Shown piece after piece: positions 54,737-64,000 of a stretch of DNA of 64,000 nt. Numbering within the stretch: the first letter of the stretch is position 1; each line of letters begins with the position of its first letter. A model generated the notes under the pieces. The model did not search any database and had not been told where the DNA came from. It worked only from the letters and a program-made list of their open reading frames with translations. Source of the DNA: Siphonodentalium dalli (Eukaryota; Mollusca; Scaphopoda; Gadilida; Siphonodentaliidae). A program made the position numbers and the translations under genes. Location: the NCBI GenBank assembly GCA_032622095.1, contig CP136069.1, positions 39,656,194 to 39,720,193 of the forward strand, in the 5' to 3' direction.

Positions 54737-55438
54737 TTAACCCTTCGATGACTGCAGCTTCCTGAAAGTTTGCAAAAATCCTGTGCCAATGCATTCTCTT
54801 ATATATGTGACCCGCCTTATCAAATCCAGTCGTAAATCAGGATTTTTTTACCCTGTGCCAATGCATTCTCTTATATATGCGAGGCGACCTAACAATTTTG
54901 ACCTAACAATTTTGTACAATTTTAATAATTTTTTCTTGTATTCTTTAACAATTTTATAATTTCACCCATACAGAGCCCCAGACAAACATGAGCAGACGAC
55001 ACTCTTCTATATGCTTCTATATATGTGTGGGGCTCCCTGCAGGGTAATGGATGTTTTTTATTTTATGTCCTAAAAATTGTAAGAAACATTTATTTAAAAA
55101 AAATGATAAAAAATTGTTAGGCCAATGCATTCTCTTATATATGTGAGGCGACCTATGGTCGACTCGCATATATAAGAGAATGCATTGGCACAGGGTAAAA
55201 AAATCCCGACTTACGCCTGGATTTGATATGGCGGGTCACATATGTGAGTCTCCATTAGGGAACCTCGCATACATATAAGAGAATACATTGGTCTACCAAT
55301 ATTTACCTTGACCTTTTAAGCCAGTGCATTCTCTCATATATGCAAAGCTCCCAATGGGAGACTCAATTATATAAGAGAATGCACTAGCACAGGATCTTTA
55401 ATACTGTACCAGCGCAGCTCCTGCCATGAAAGGGTTAA
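54737..55438 (+). mobile_element. TTAA-type MITE family B, copy 12, nested in T and itself interrupted
   Basis: TTAACCCTTCGATGACTGCA to CTGCCATGAAAGGGTTAA. Its first hairpin is opened by the element at 54807-55239. Confidence 0.78.
54807..55239. mobile_element. Non-TTAA MITE carrying the same hairpin
   Basis: GTGACCCGCCTTATCAAATC at the left is inverted at the right as GATTTGATATGGCGGGTCAC. Sub-terminal TTTTTTTACCCTGTGCC / GGCACAGGGTAAAAAAA are also inverted. It carries one complete 67-base hairpin (about 55122-55188) and half of another, identical in type to those of families A and C. The termini are not piggyBac-like. Confidence 0.8.
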
Positions 55439-55451
55439 TATTAAAGGGTTA

Positions 55452-57036
55452 TGATGCGTGGTTATGTTTTTCTTTTCTAATCGCCAGTTCTTCCTGTTAC
55501 ATAAAGCTATATGGTTTTGGAACTATATTGATGTTTTTGAGTTGTGCATACATGTATATGTTAAGTTGTAGTCTAGGATGTATATATTCATTTGGGATCA
55601 CTGGATGCCATTCTCAAGAGCCCTTAAAGATGGTGTGTCTCTTCCAAAAACTTTCTGTATAGATTTGGGGGCATAAAATAATAATTTTGAGTCTGAGTAA
55701 CCAGTCAACTGGAGCTTCTGTCACTCGGAAAAATAATTTTCTGGGACAGAAAATGTGCTATTTTTAGAGTGACTTCTTGGCATGAATCAATATCCTCAAT
55801 TTTCAACAGTCTAGGGTGAGAGATTATTTTATCAGCGATATATGAACTCTGACGATTAGTTGAAATCAATTCTCCCGGGTATATCAGGGAAAATATTCAT
55901 TTGAATCATCGCCGTCTAATGTTTTCCCCTAAATATCTCAACAAATGTAACATTTCATAATCATCCCAGCCCAATTTTATCACAAACAATATTCCAATTT
56001 AAAGGTGTGACCTTCCCCCACAAATATTCACTCACCCAAAACTTTAAAGTGGGGGGTTAAGATGCTGTAATTTGGAATTATTCTCTAAGCTGCAAACAAT
56101 TTCTAAAAAAAAAAAAAAAACAATTTGGAAAATCTCTTGTCTCGAAGTCCATGAGTTCCTATTATCGATATTGTCCGATGATCCACTGTGATGTTGTCTG
56201 CCTTGTGAGGAGTCAGAACAGAATGTTTTCCAGTGATCCATAAATTTAAGCAGACATCGATGGCATTCATTTCTTCCAAAAATCAAATTTAATGTATTAT
56301 ATTAAATATATTCTTTGTTGGCAATATATTATATTTATATAATTTTATATATAACTGTTATATAGTTCTTTGTTACATTCTGTCATTCATAATCCATTGG
56401 TCAACTATCACTTGAGGTGTTACAGCCATACATACGCCTGATTATAATTTCTTTCCTCCCCCACTTTTTCAAAGTTCGGGGGACTGTAGAAAGGATCTTT
56501 GTCCATCCGTCTGGATTTGGGTACTATAATTGTGAAAACAACTCCTACAGTTTGTATCCTATTTACCCAAAACTTCAGGTCATTTTACTGACACATTGAA
56601 GATTTGCAACAGGTATTGTGTTGATGGATATTGATTTTTATTTTAGAGTTATTGACCCTTTCTGGACTGAATTTTGAGAGAATATGCACATGAGTGCCTT
56701 AAAGTGATGTGAAACACTCCGGTAGGGTGATCACATAGAAAGTAGGATAATCTTGCTCAAAGTAGTTATTTTTACCCATCTTATATCCAAACTGACAACA
56801 ACCACCACCATTATTATATATTAATTAAATTCAGTGACTCTCGATGGCGAAATCATTTTCGTTACTTTATCGTCGATAGTTACGTCCCGAATCGAGAAGT
56901 AAATATTTACAATTGAGCGTAGTTCAGATCATGTTTTCTATGGAGTGGTATGGTCGATTTGCTTGAGACTTTCGGCGATGTAGTAGAATGCTACATTCAT
57001 CCAGTTGGCATACTGCCTGAATAGTAACTTAACAGT
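55452..57036. other. Intergenic, no gene found
   Basis: AT-rich with a poly(A) run at about 56104-56120 and a CCGTCC-type repeat start near 56457-56515 (CCCCACTTTTTCAAAGTTCG). I see no exon or conserved frame. Confidence 0.4.
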
Positions 57037-57434
57037 TTAACCCTTTACCCAACAGAAGGGCCCTGTGCCAATGCATTCTCTTATATATGCGAGTCGACCA
57101 TAGGTCGCCTCGCATATATAAGAGAATGCATTGGCTTAACACATTAAAAATTATAAAATTGTTAAAGAATGTAAGAAATTTTTTTAAAAGTGTTAAAAAA
57201 AAGATTTTTTTTAGGCCAATGCATTCTCTTATATATGTGAGGCGACCTATGGTCGACTCGCATATATAAGAGAATGCATTGGCACAGGGCTAACTGTAAC
57301 TATCACAATGTGGTCAAGGAGCCGGTTCCAATGATATCCATATTTGTATGGTTCTATTGAGACAGACCGAAGATATTTTAGGCTGTTGAAGCTTATTTGG
57401 CCGGTTTTGGCCGGTTTGTTGGGTAAAGGGTTAA
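57037..57434 (-). mobile_element. TTAA-type MITE family A, copy 9
   Basis: Reverse orientation, TTAA at both ends, both hairpins with a single base change in the second. Confidence 0.87.
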
Positions 57435-57687
57435 CTGTGAAATCAACTTCTCCTACAATTTGTATCTTATGTACCTAAAACTTCAGGAGTCATCAGGACA
57501 TTGTTACTGACACATTGAAATGTGCAACATATTTATTGAATATGCACTTTGTATCATATTGGTGTTATCAACTCCTATGTGCCACCTTCGCCGGGGGACA
57601 TTTTGGTCAGCGACCTTTTATCTGAATGGTTTAGGTTACAGTGACCTTTTATCTGAAAATCTAAAATCAAGTGGTTACTATTAACAA

Positions 57688-57928
57688 TAATAACCACTTG
57701 ATTTTAGAGTTATCCATCTTACAACCGCAATTTGTCCGTTTGAGCATGAGGATCTGCAGAAGTTTTGGCCCAGATCTCCAAAAATTAACAAACTTCAAAC
57801 TTCAAAATCGATATCTAATCACTCTGAGCTTTGATGGGTGTGTTCCTCATCTCGAATCAAATCATTTTTACCCCCGAAGCCAAAGAATTAGTAATTTAGG
57901 AGCGTCTGATTGGATTGAGTACCTTTAA
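57688..57928 (+). mobile_element. Family N, copy 4 (3' half)
   Basis: CCACTTGATTTTAGAGTTAT to GATTGGATTGAGTACCTTTAA-type end. The left half is missing. Confidence 0.7.
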
Positions 57929-58048
57929 GGACAAACCCAATTGTGACTCACACTGACATCTAGAGGTGGTTGACCATTCATCTTCATCATGCACACACCC
58001 ATATTGGATATGCCGACCTTTTTGTCCTTGCCATGTACTTACGACATC

Positions 58049-58438
58049 TTAACCCTTTACCCAACAGAAGGGCCCTGTGCCAATGCATTCTCTTATATAT
58101 GCGAGTCGACCATAGGTCGCCTCGCATATATAAGAGAATGCATTGGCTTAACACATTAAAAATTATAAAATTGTTAAAGAATGTAAGAAAAAATTATAAA
58201 AAGTGTTAAAAAAAGATTTTTTTTAGGCCAATGCATTCTCTTATATATGCGAGGCGACCTATGGTCGACTCGCATATATAAGAGAATGTATTGGCACAGG
58301 GCATAACTGTAACTATCACAATGTGGTCAATGAGCCGATTCCAATGATATCCATATTTGTATGGTTCTATTGAGACAGACCGAAGATATTTTAGGCTGTT
58401 GAAGCTTTATTTGGCCGGTTTGTTGGGTAAAGGGTTAA
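58049..58438 (-). mobile_element. TTAA-type MITE family A, copy 10
   Basis: Reverse orientation, TTAA at both ends, both hairpins present. Confidence 0.87.
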
Positions 58439-58571
58439 ATTGCATTATTACTCTACATGTGTTGTGTCATTCCAGTTCTCAGTGTTTTCATAGATGCCAA
58501 ACTTTAGCATGTAGCTTGGCATGATACATAAAGCTGTATTCACCATTCTAGACCTCCACTAGTCAAGCTTG

Positions 58572-58660
58572 CACATAATGAGGTCCACAGAGGGTGAATT
58601 TAGTGATGCTATTCTGCACAGCGGGCTAACATCACCAATTTCACCCTCTATGTTTATGTT
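58572..58660 (+). mobile_element. Family H fragment, copy g
   Basis: CACATAATGAGGTCCACAGA to CAATTTCACCCTCTATG; only the first hairpin remains. Confidence 0.6.
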
Positions 58661-58758
58661 AATTCTAGGGAAATATCATGTTATTGAGTAAATAACTTCA
58701 AAAAATCTTCTAAATGGGAACTTTTCATAGATATCATGCAGATGGATATTATTTTTAT

Positions 58759-58975
58759 TACAGTAATGCCCTAAGTAATTGACTCCTTAACCACAGCAGA
58801 ATTATGGGTAACTTTTCAGGATTTAGTCGGAAATATGGCTTGTTGCCACTCATCGGAAAGCTCTCAGTGAGAGCTTTCCGATGAATGGCAACAAGCCATA
58901 TTTCAAACTAAATCCTGAAAAGTTACCCATAATTCTGCTGTGGTTAAGTAGTCGATTATTTAGGGCATTACTGTA
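58759..58975. mobile_element. Family G MITE, copy 8 (complete)
   Basis: A 217-bp palindrome, TACAGTAATGCCCTAAGTAA to TTAGGGCATTACTGTA, apex CTCTCAGTGAGAG. Confidence 0.88.
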
Positions 58976-59034
58976 CATTGATTCATGATTTTAATAATGT
59001 TGTTTGTGTGATTTATTTCTTGCAATAAGCCAAA

Positions 59035-59122
59035 GTTACAATACTACTCAGTTTATTTGCAAAAATATATTCACCCATGGATTTGACGTCATATATGGCG
59101 TACTCACCTGCCAAAGGGTTAA
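59035..59122 (-). mobile_element. Solo end of TTAA-type family E, inverted
   Basis: TACTCAGTTTATTTGCAAAA to CTCACCTGCCAAAGGGTTAA. It is the inverse of 27979-28070, with about 90 bases conserved. Confidence 0.65.
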
Positions 59123-59247
59123 TTAATCCACATAATCGACAAAACACAAATTTTTTAAATGGTGCTCACTTTATAGAACAAACACGCTGAACTTACAGCA
59201 GCATTAATACGGCAAGTTATCCCTGTTAAAAATGTCAATAAAAAATA

Positions 59248-59349
59248 CCAGATATTACATGTGTCCGATTCCCTCAGCATCATCCCTGTGGGTTTATACC
59301 AGATATTACATCTGTCCGGTTTACTCCGCATCATCCCTGTGGGTTTATA
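59248..59349 (+). repeat. Two 51-bp tandem copies
   Basis: CCAGATATTACATNTGTCCG and GCATCATCCCTGTGGGTTTA repeat at 51-base spacing. Confidence 0.8.
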
Positions 59350-59459
59350 ACTGGTTAACCATTTCTTTACATAATCGATTCTCCCATTTAGTTATAAAAT
59401 TATACATTGAAATGGTCTATTCTTCACCTGCTGAGGAAATATAACCAGAGCATCACTAA

Positions 59460-60127
59460 GTGCCACCGCACATGCTGCGATTAAAATCGTAAGTGGGGAA
59501 AATCGCAGGTGGAGAAAAGTTACTTGCCCGCAGACGCTACGGTGCTGCGATGTATGCAGCTACTATTTTATCCACGTGATCGATCACATGATAGCAAAAT
59601 GTTATATCACATTCTCCGCATTATGCAATTATATACATATACATGGCATGTGTCTCAATTTTATAAACTAACAAGTTGAACTTGAAAGTTCAAGTGAAAT
59701 TGATTATTTTTTTATTTTGACATTTTTGTACCTGTCAACTCCACAGCTGCCCCAATTTCAACAATTGCGGCAGCCCTCTTCTCCTTGTCTGCATAGCAGA
59801 TGGCTGATATGTGGTATAGGCCTGCACTCCCTGCCGTGCCACATCTCCACCAATGTGGCCTCGTTTTTGTAAGTCCAAGAAGTTTGTGAACTTTGCGCAA
59901 TTTTTGAATTTTTTCTTTTCATGGTATTTACAACATGACCAGTGCGACAATGGCCAGCTATGATCACGCGCATTGCCAAGGTCACGCCACGATTTTCCTG
60001 GTAAAAATCAAACAAACAGTGCTTGATTGCTACGATTTGTCTACGATATTGTCGTGGCATATGCATTGGATGCTCCACCTGCGATTTTCCCCACTTATGA
60101 TTTTAATCGCAGCGTGTGCAGAGGCAC
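59460..60127 (-). mobile_element. PIF/Harbinger-like non-autonomous element
   Basis: Inverted termini GTGCCACCGCACATGCTGCG / CGCAGCGTGTGCAGAGGCAC continue through ATTAAAATCGTAAGTGGGGA. TAA flanks both ends (59457-59459 and 60128-60130), the TWA duplication of PIF/Harbinger elements. A minus-strand region inside encodes MADF-like fragments in two frames. The element is 668 bp and lacks a transposase. Confidence 0.82.
59712..59950 (-). pseudogene. MADF/Myb-like fragment of Harbinger accessory protein
   Basis: Frame one has WTYKNEATLVEMWHGREC; frame two has TGSAGLYHISAICYADKEKR followed by AAAIVEIGAAVEL. Together they follow the MADF pattern (L-x-x-x-W...LY.....Y..K..R..A...I), broken by a frameshift. 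This is the usual partner protein of PIF/Harbinger transposases. Confidence 0.55.
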
Positions 60128-60149
60128 TAAGGCGTGGCAAAGTACCCCT

Positions 60150-60475
60150 GTGGTAATTTCAACAACGGGCCATAATTCAGGTGAAAATTGGCAGGCGGAA
60201 CTTAAATTCTAACTTGACCTGTATTTTGGGCTAGTAAACTCATATACAAAATTTCATTCCATTCAATTCAGACTTACTAAAGTTTTCATCCAGAAACGAA
60301 AATTGAGTGCAAATTCCAACAAAAAGGGCCATAACTCTGGTATAAAATGTCAGGCGGAACCCAAATTCGAACTGGACCTCTATTTTGTGCTAGCAAACCC
60401 ATATACCAAATTTAAGTCCAATCGGTTCAGACTTACTAAAGTTATCATCCGGAAATGAAAAACGCAAACAGACCG
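60150..60475. repeat. ~165-bp tandem repeat, two units
   Basis: GGGCCATAATTCAGGTGAAA / GGGCCATAACTCTGGTATAA and TTCAGACTTACTAAAGTT at 60168-60285 and 60328-60445. Confidence 0.6.
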
Positions 60476-60484
60476 ATAACATAA

Positions 60485-60952
60485 TACTGTAAAAGTACAT
60501 TTATTTGTGGTGGTCCAATTTTCGTGGTTTTCATGGTTGTTGATAACCACGAAATTAAAAACCCCACGAAAATTTTTTAACTTCGAAACTATCGCAGTCG
60601 CCATTTTCAGAAGGTCATGCGGGAGGTACTTGTAACTCTATTGACCCGATACACACTCAAAACCTATGGAGTTATGTTAAGAGAAGAGTGTCTTTCACCT
60701 AGGTTATGTAGGTTTATGTAATGCAATCCCGTTATTGACGTTCTCAAAAGTTTGGACACTCGACATGCTAATTAATTATGCGCCTACAGTGCGGATGTGC
60801 AATTTCCGATGGATCGCCGATGTGTGTGCACTTCTATTAGTTGGACTTGAATGTTATTACCGGCTAACCCACAAATTTACAAATCCACGAAAAAGTCATA
60901 AATGGCTGAACCACGAAAATTGATACCAACGAATTTAAAGCCATTCACAGTA
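60485..60952. mobile_element. TA-flanked MITE with CACGAAAAT motifs
   Basis: TACTGTAAAAGTACATTTAT at the left and AATTTAAAGCCATTCACAGTA-type end at the right are inverted, with repeated TTTTCGTGG/CCACGAAAA blocks. TA ends suggest Tc1/mariner type. Confidence 0.65.
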
Positions 60953-61160
60953 CGTTGTTTTTTCAAAATGGGCGTTAAAAATGATGAATGTGCCGGAGGT
61001 TAACATTGAAGATTGTCTCCCCGAGGAACGAATATAGATATTGATTGCAAAGGTAGGCTATCCCTCAAGCACATTCATCATTTATTGTATTATACCGAAC
61101 AGACATGGTCCTCATGATGTGACTGAAAATTGTTTCTAGACATTGTCTTTATCATCGATT

Positions 61161-61320
61161 TACAGTAATGCCCAAAATAATCGACTCCTTAACCACAGAC
61201 TCCATTAATCACTGTGAGCTTTCCGATGAATGGCAACAAGCCATATTTCCGACTAAATCCTGAAAAATTACCCATAATTCTGCTGTGGTTAAGGAGTCGA
61301 TTATTTAGGGTAATACAGTA
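61161..61320. mobile_element. Family G MITE, copy 9 (shortened)
   Basis: TACAGTAATGCCCAAAATAA to TTAGGGTAATACAGTA; one arm is partly deleted. Confidence 0.8.
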
Positions 61321-61617
61321 CTTCGCAATATCACAGTACTTCGCAATATCATGAGATGAAACATCCACAATATGTTTGTTGACATCACTGGCATCCATCT
61401 TCTACCAGAATGCAGAAGTCGTTTTGGCTGTCAAATAAAAAAGGTATTCTTCGGATACATCTGTGAGTTACGTCGGGATGTCTCGGTCTGAGCAGTAAAC
61501 ATTGCAAAAAAATTTGACCGGCAATGTTTTATGAGAGGGAAACATTGCGAAATGATAATATAATCCAATGGGGAAGTGTTCAATGTATAGTATAATAAAA
61601 GCAGATGAAATTCAGGC

Positions 61618-61772
61618 AGAATGATAATACAAGTGCAGAAGGAGTCTTATTTATTGATGGGGAAATGTTCAGATAATAAGTTCAACAAACAACCTATGGT
61701 CGTTTGTTGAACTTATTATCTAAATATTTCCTAAGGGAACTACTCGTCAATGAGTAGTAAAGAATGGGTTAA
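61618..61772 (-). mobile_element. TTAA-type family T, copy 3
   Basis: ATGATAATACAAGTGCAGAA to AAAGAATGGGTTAA. It has a good hairpin, TTCAGATAATAAGTTCAACA with its inverse. One terminus is lost. Confidence 0.7.
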
Positions 61773-61844
61773 TTTATTGTCAGAATCTTTTGTAATAGAT
61801 TAATTGGAGTTTAGTGTCCATTCCAACTTACTACCAAGCCTTGA

Positions 61845-61930
61845 TATAGTGTGTTTGATTGGTGTGTTCCTCGACCCGAAGCCAAAGAAATAGTAATTTA
61901 GGAGCGTCTGATCGGATTGAGTACCTTTAA
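61845..61930 (+). mobile_element. Family N, copy 5 (3' end only)
   Basis: CCAAAGAAATAGTAATTTAG to GATTGAGTACCTTTAA. The terminal TTAA was used by family A copy 11. Confidence 0.7.
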
Positions 61931-62318
61931 CCCTTTACCCAACAAACCGGCCAAAACCGGCCAAATAAAGCTTCAACAGCCTAAAATATCTTCGGTCTGT
62001 CTCAATAAAACCATACAAATATGGATATCATTGGAACCGGCTCATTGACCACATTGTGATGGTTATAGTTATACCCTGTGCCAATGCATTCTCTTATATA
62101 TGCGAGTCGACCATATGTCGCCTCGCATATATAAGAGAATGCATTGGCCTAAAAAAAATCTTTTTTTAACACTTTTTACCATTTTTTCTTACATTCTTTA
62201 ACAATTTTAAATGTGTTAAGCCAATGCATTCTCTTATATATGCGAGGCGACCTATGGTCGACTCGCATATATAAGAGAATGCATTGGCACAGGGCCCTTC
62301 TGTTGGGTAAAGGGTTAA
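61927..62318 (+). mobile_element. TTAA-type MITE family A, copy 11
   Basis: TTAA at both ends, both hairpins; one base change in the first apical stem (CATATGTCG). It sits on the terminal TTAA of a family N fragment. Confidence 0.87.
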
Positions 62319-62357
62319 GGGTGTACTGTCTCATATTCTTCCAATTCAATGTGCATT

Positions 62358-62800
62358 TATTATACCCCGAGGTTTGGCAGGGGATATAGAAATGGGTGCT
62401 GTCCATTCATAACAGTGGAGCTTCCTATCTCGGTCATCATAGGTCAGATTTGAATTATTTATGATATGCTCGTAAACCACCATGAGGGAAGGGAATTAAG
62501 GGATGTCCATAGGGAACGGGTATTGTCCATTTGTTGCAGAGTTATGGCACTTAAAGTGAAATGCTCTGTGATATGTAGTATGCGATTGAAGGGAACAATA
62601 TCCACATATAACAGGTTGTATCCATTCATTTCTTCAGAAGTTATGTAAAGTGTAAAATACATCCATCCCTGCATCTCCGTCATCATAGATTGGATGTGAA
62701 TGAACTTCGGTATATTCGTGAACCACAATGGGATGAAGGATATCCACATGCTACATGTACATGTTTTGTCCAGTTATTGCAGTCTGGATTAAGACTATAA
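62358..62800. repeat. GGGGATATA-type dispersed repeat
   Basis: TATACCCCGAGGTTTGGCAG with GGGGATATA, then loose repeats of CGTAAACCACNATGNGGGAA-like blocks. No gene. Confidence 0.4.
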
Positions 62801-62827
62801 TCTTTCGAATGAAGCCAGATCAGAACA

Positions 62828-63169
62828 TTAACCCTTTGGCGAGTAGAAAGAGACATATGTCGCCGTATAGTTCGCGAGTGGAACGACATATATGTCGTTT
62901 CAAGAAGTGTCATTTTTATGTAGACATAACATCAATTGATCATCTGATTTATAAATGATTTGTATAGAAGATATTTTTATTAATATAATGTCCCAATGTA
63001 TAAGTGCAATAAATTATGATGGCATACATAAACAGAAAATACACATAAATTCTAACAAATTATTGGATCTTTTGACCCAAATTTTTTAATAATTATTGCT
63101 ATGACGTTGACGTTAAACTCACACATGACGTTGTGTATATGACGTTATAGATACTCTCCAAAGGGTTAA
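62828..63169. mobile_element. TTAA-type MITE family F
   Basis: TTAACCCTTTGGCGAGTAGA to ACTCTCCAAAGGGTTAA. The interior has ACATATGTCG and CGACATATATGTCG palindromes and several GACGTTNTNNATGACGTT motifs, but not the 67-base hairpin. Confidence 0.78.
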
Positions 63170-64000
63170 TAAACTGCAGCAAAAAGCCACCTTTGTGGGG
63201 ATAATCTGTGCACTGCACTTGTTTGGATCACAAGATTATGAAGCTCTGGACTGGCATGATGAACACGGTTATGAAACTCTGGGGTGGCATGAAGATTTTA
63301 TTTTGTTCAGGACATTGTGATTAGTTGATTGAATCAGTGATTGAAATACAAAAAATACAAATATAATGCAATTTATGTATCCATGAATTCAAATAAATTA
63401 ATAAATAAAAATCTGTACGAAGCATACATTTGTCAATTTGAAAAGAAAATACAAGAAAATTGATGCGAAATCATCTAACATAATTAGCTAAACATAATGA
63501 ATAAAACTGAGAAATAAAGAACCATAGTCAGGATAAACGTCCAGATTGTAAACTAAATGACATTTGCTAAACAATGTTGGTCAGTAGGCTGTGGTCCCAT
63601 CAAAATTTGACATTGTTTTTGTGGCACAATTCGAGAATGCATGTACTGCAAACAATTCTATTGTACCACAAATATTCACGACACTGTCTCAAACATTCAG
63701 AACCAAGACAAGAAGTTGCCATTTAATAATGACATCATTTTTATACTCTCGTTTGAAAAAACGGTTGTATTATGTAATTTGTCTGTCTGTTAACATTTTT
63801 AACAAAAGTTGGTATGTGTATTTCCAAGCTAAAATACAGGCCAAGTTCAAATATGGGTTTCATCCAATTATATTTACATGAGTTACGCCCCTATTTCAAC
63901 TTGGTATTTGACCGATTTCATAACATTTTGGTTTCAGACCAATAACTCCTGTTTGGATTATTTGATCTGATACAAAACTGGTATTTGTGTTTCCCAGCTA
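63170..64000. other. Intergenic, no gene found
   Basis: AT-rich. A CCGTCC-type repeat body (TTGGTATGTGTATTTCCAAG and TTGGTATTTGTGTTTCCCAG) begins about 63760 and runs out of the window. Confidence 0.4.

Larger units (their letters stand above)
54620..55451 (-). mobile_element. Family T, copy 4, split by a family B element
   Basis: ACAAGTGCAGAAGGATTCCT to CTTGTCAATGAGTATTTAA on the left, TATTAAAGGGTTA on the right. The sequence joined over one TTAA aligns with family T copies 1 and 3. Confidence 0.65.

Noticed and set aside
1700-62280. Recurring short protein frames reading ANAFSYICESTIGRLAYIRE and similar on both strands
   Set aside because: They are translations of the 67-base hairpin and its inverse, so they appear wherever the MITE does. 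They have no independent start context, and frames are equally open on both strands.

Overview
This window is nuclear DNA of an animal. It is AT-rich and full of introns and small DNA transposons. Its one recognisable host gene is the sorting nexin SNX17, on the plus strand. I recovered 17 consecutive coding exons between 179 and 45700; all splice junctions keep phase and each has GT/AG borders. The first exon lies upstream of the window. The exons encode most of a PX domain, the whole FERM-like module and an acidic tail ending IGDDDL, followed by a stop. The protein resemblance and the repeat types fit a lophotrochozoan, possibly a mollusc; this is inference and I cannot name the species.

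Layout: 1 to 45700 is SNX17, with exons totalling about 1.5 kb and introns up to about 11 kb. 45701 to 64000 is downstream DNA in which I find no second host gene. Almost all the rest is mobile DNA. Recognisable types are hAT-like elements (670-1197 with a perfect 8-bp target duplication; 19245-20099 with a 7-bp one), a pogo/Tigger-like element with a 50-codon transposase N-terminus (22774-24194), a PIF/Harbinger-like element with TAA duplications and MADF-like fragments (59460-60127), a LINE reverse-transcriptase tail fragment (44846-45312), and nine copies of a palindromic TA-flanked MITE. A 5.2-kb terminal-inverted-repeat transposon (35633-40808) lies in the intron between window exons 13 and 14. 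It carries a broken multidomain gene with a PIN/FEN1-like segment and a tesmin-like CXC segment.

The most striking component is a set of MITE families that end in TTAA-CCCTTT...AAAGGG-TTAA, as piggyBac elements do. Several otherwise unlike backbones carry the same 67-base hairpin, usually twice and in opposite orientation. The hairpin keeps one mismatch at a fixed place, while the apical stem differs between families by paired changes. The same hairpin also occurs in an element with a different end (GTGACCCGCC). It behaves like an exchangeable module. Comparing paralogous repeats inside the window gives empty-site evidence for TTAA insertion of several of these elements, including three-deep nesting at 54.6 to 55.4 kb.

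Two SNX17 introns contain duplicated 3' splice acceptors plus the first bases of the next exon, with repeat elements between the copies. In both cases only the last copy leads into the real exon.
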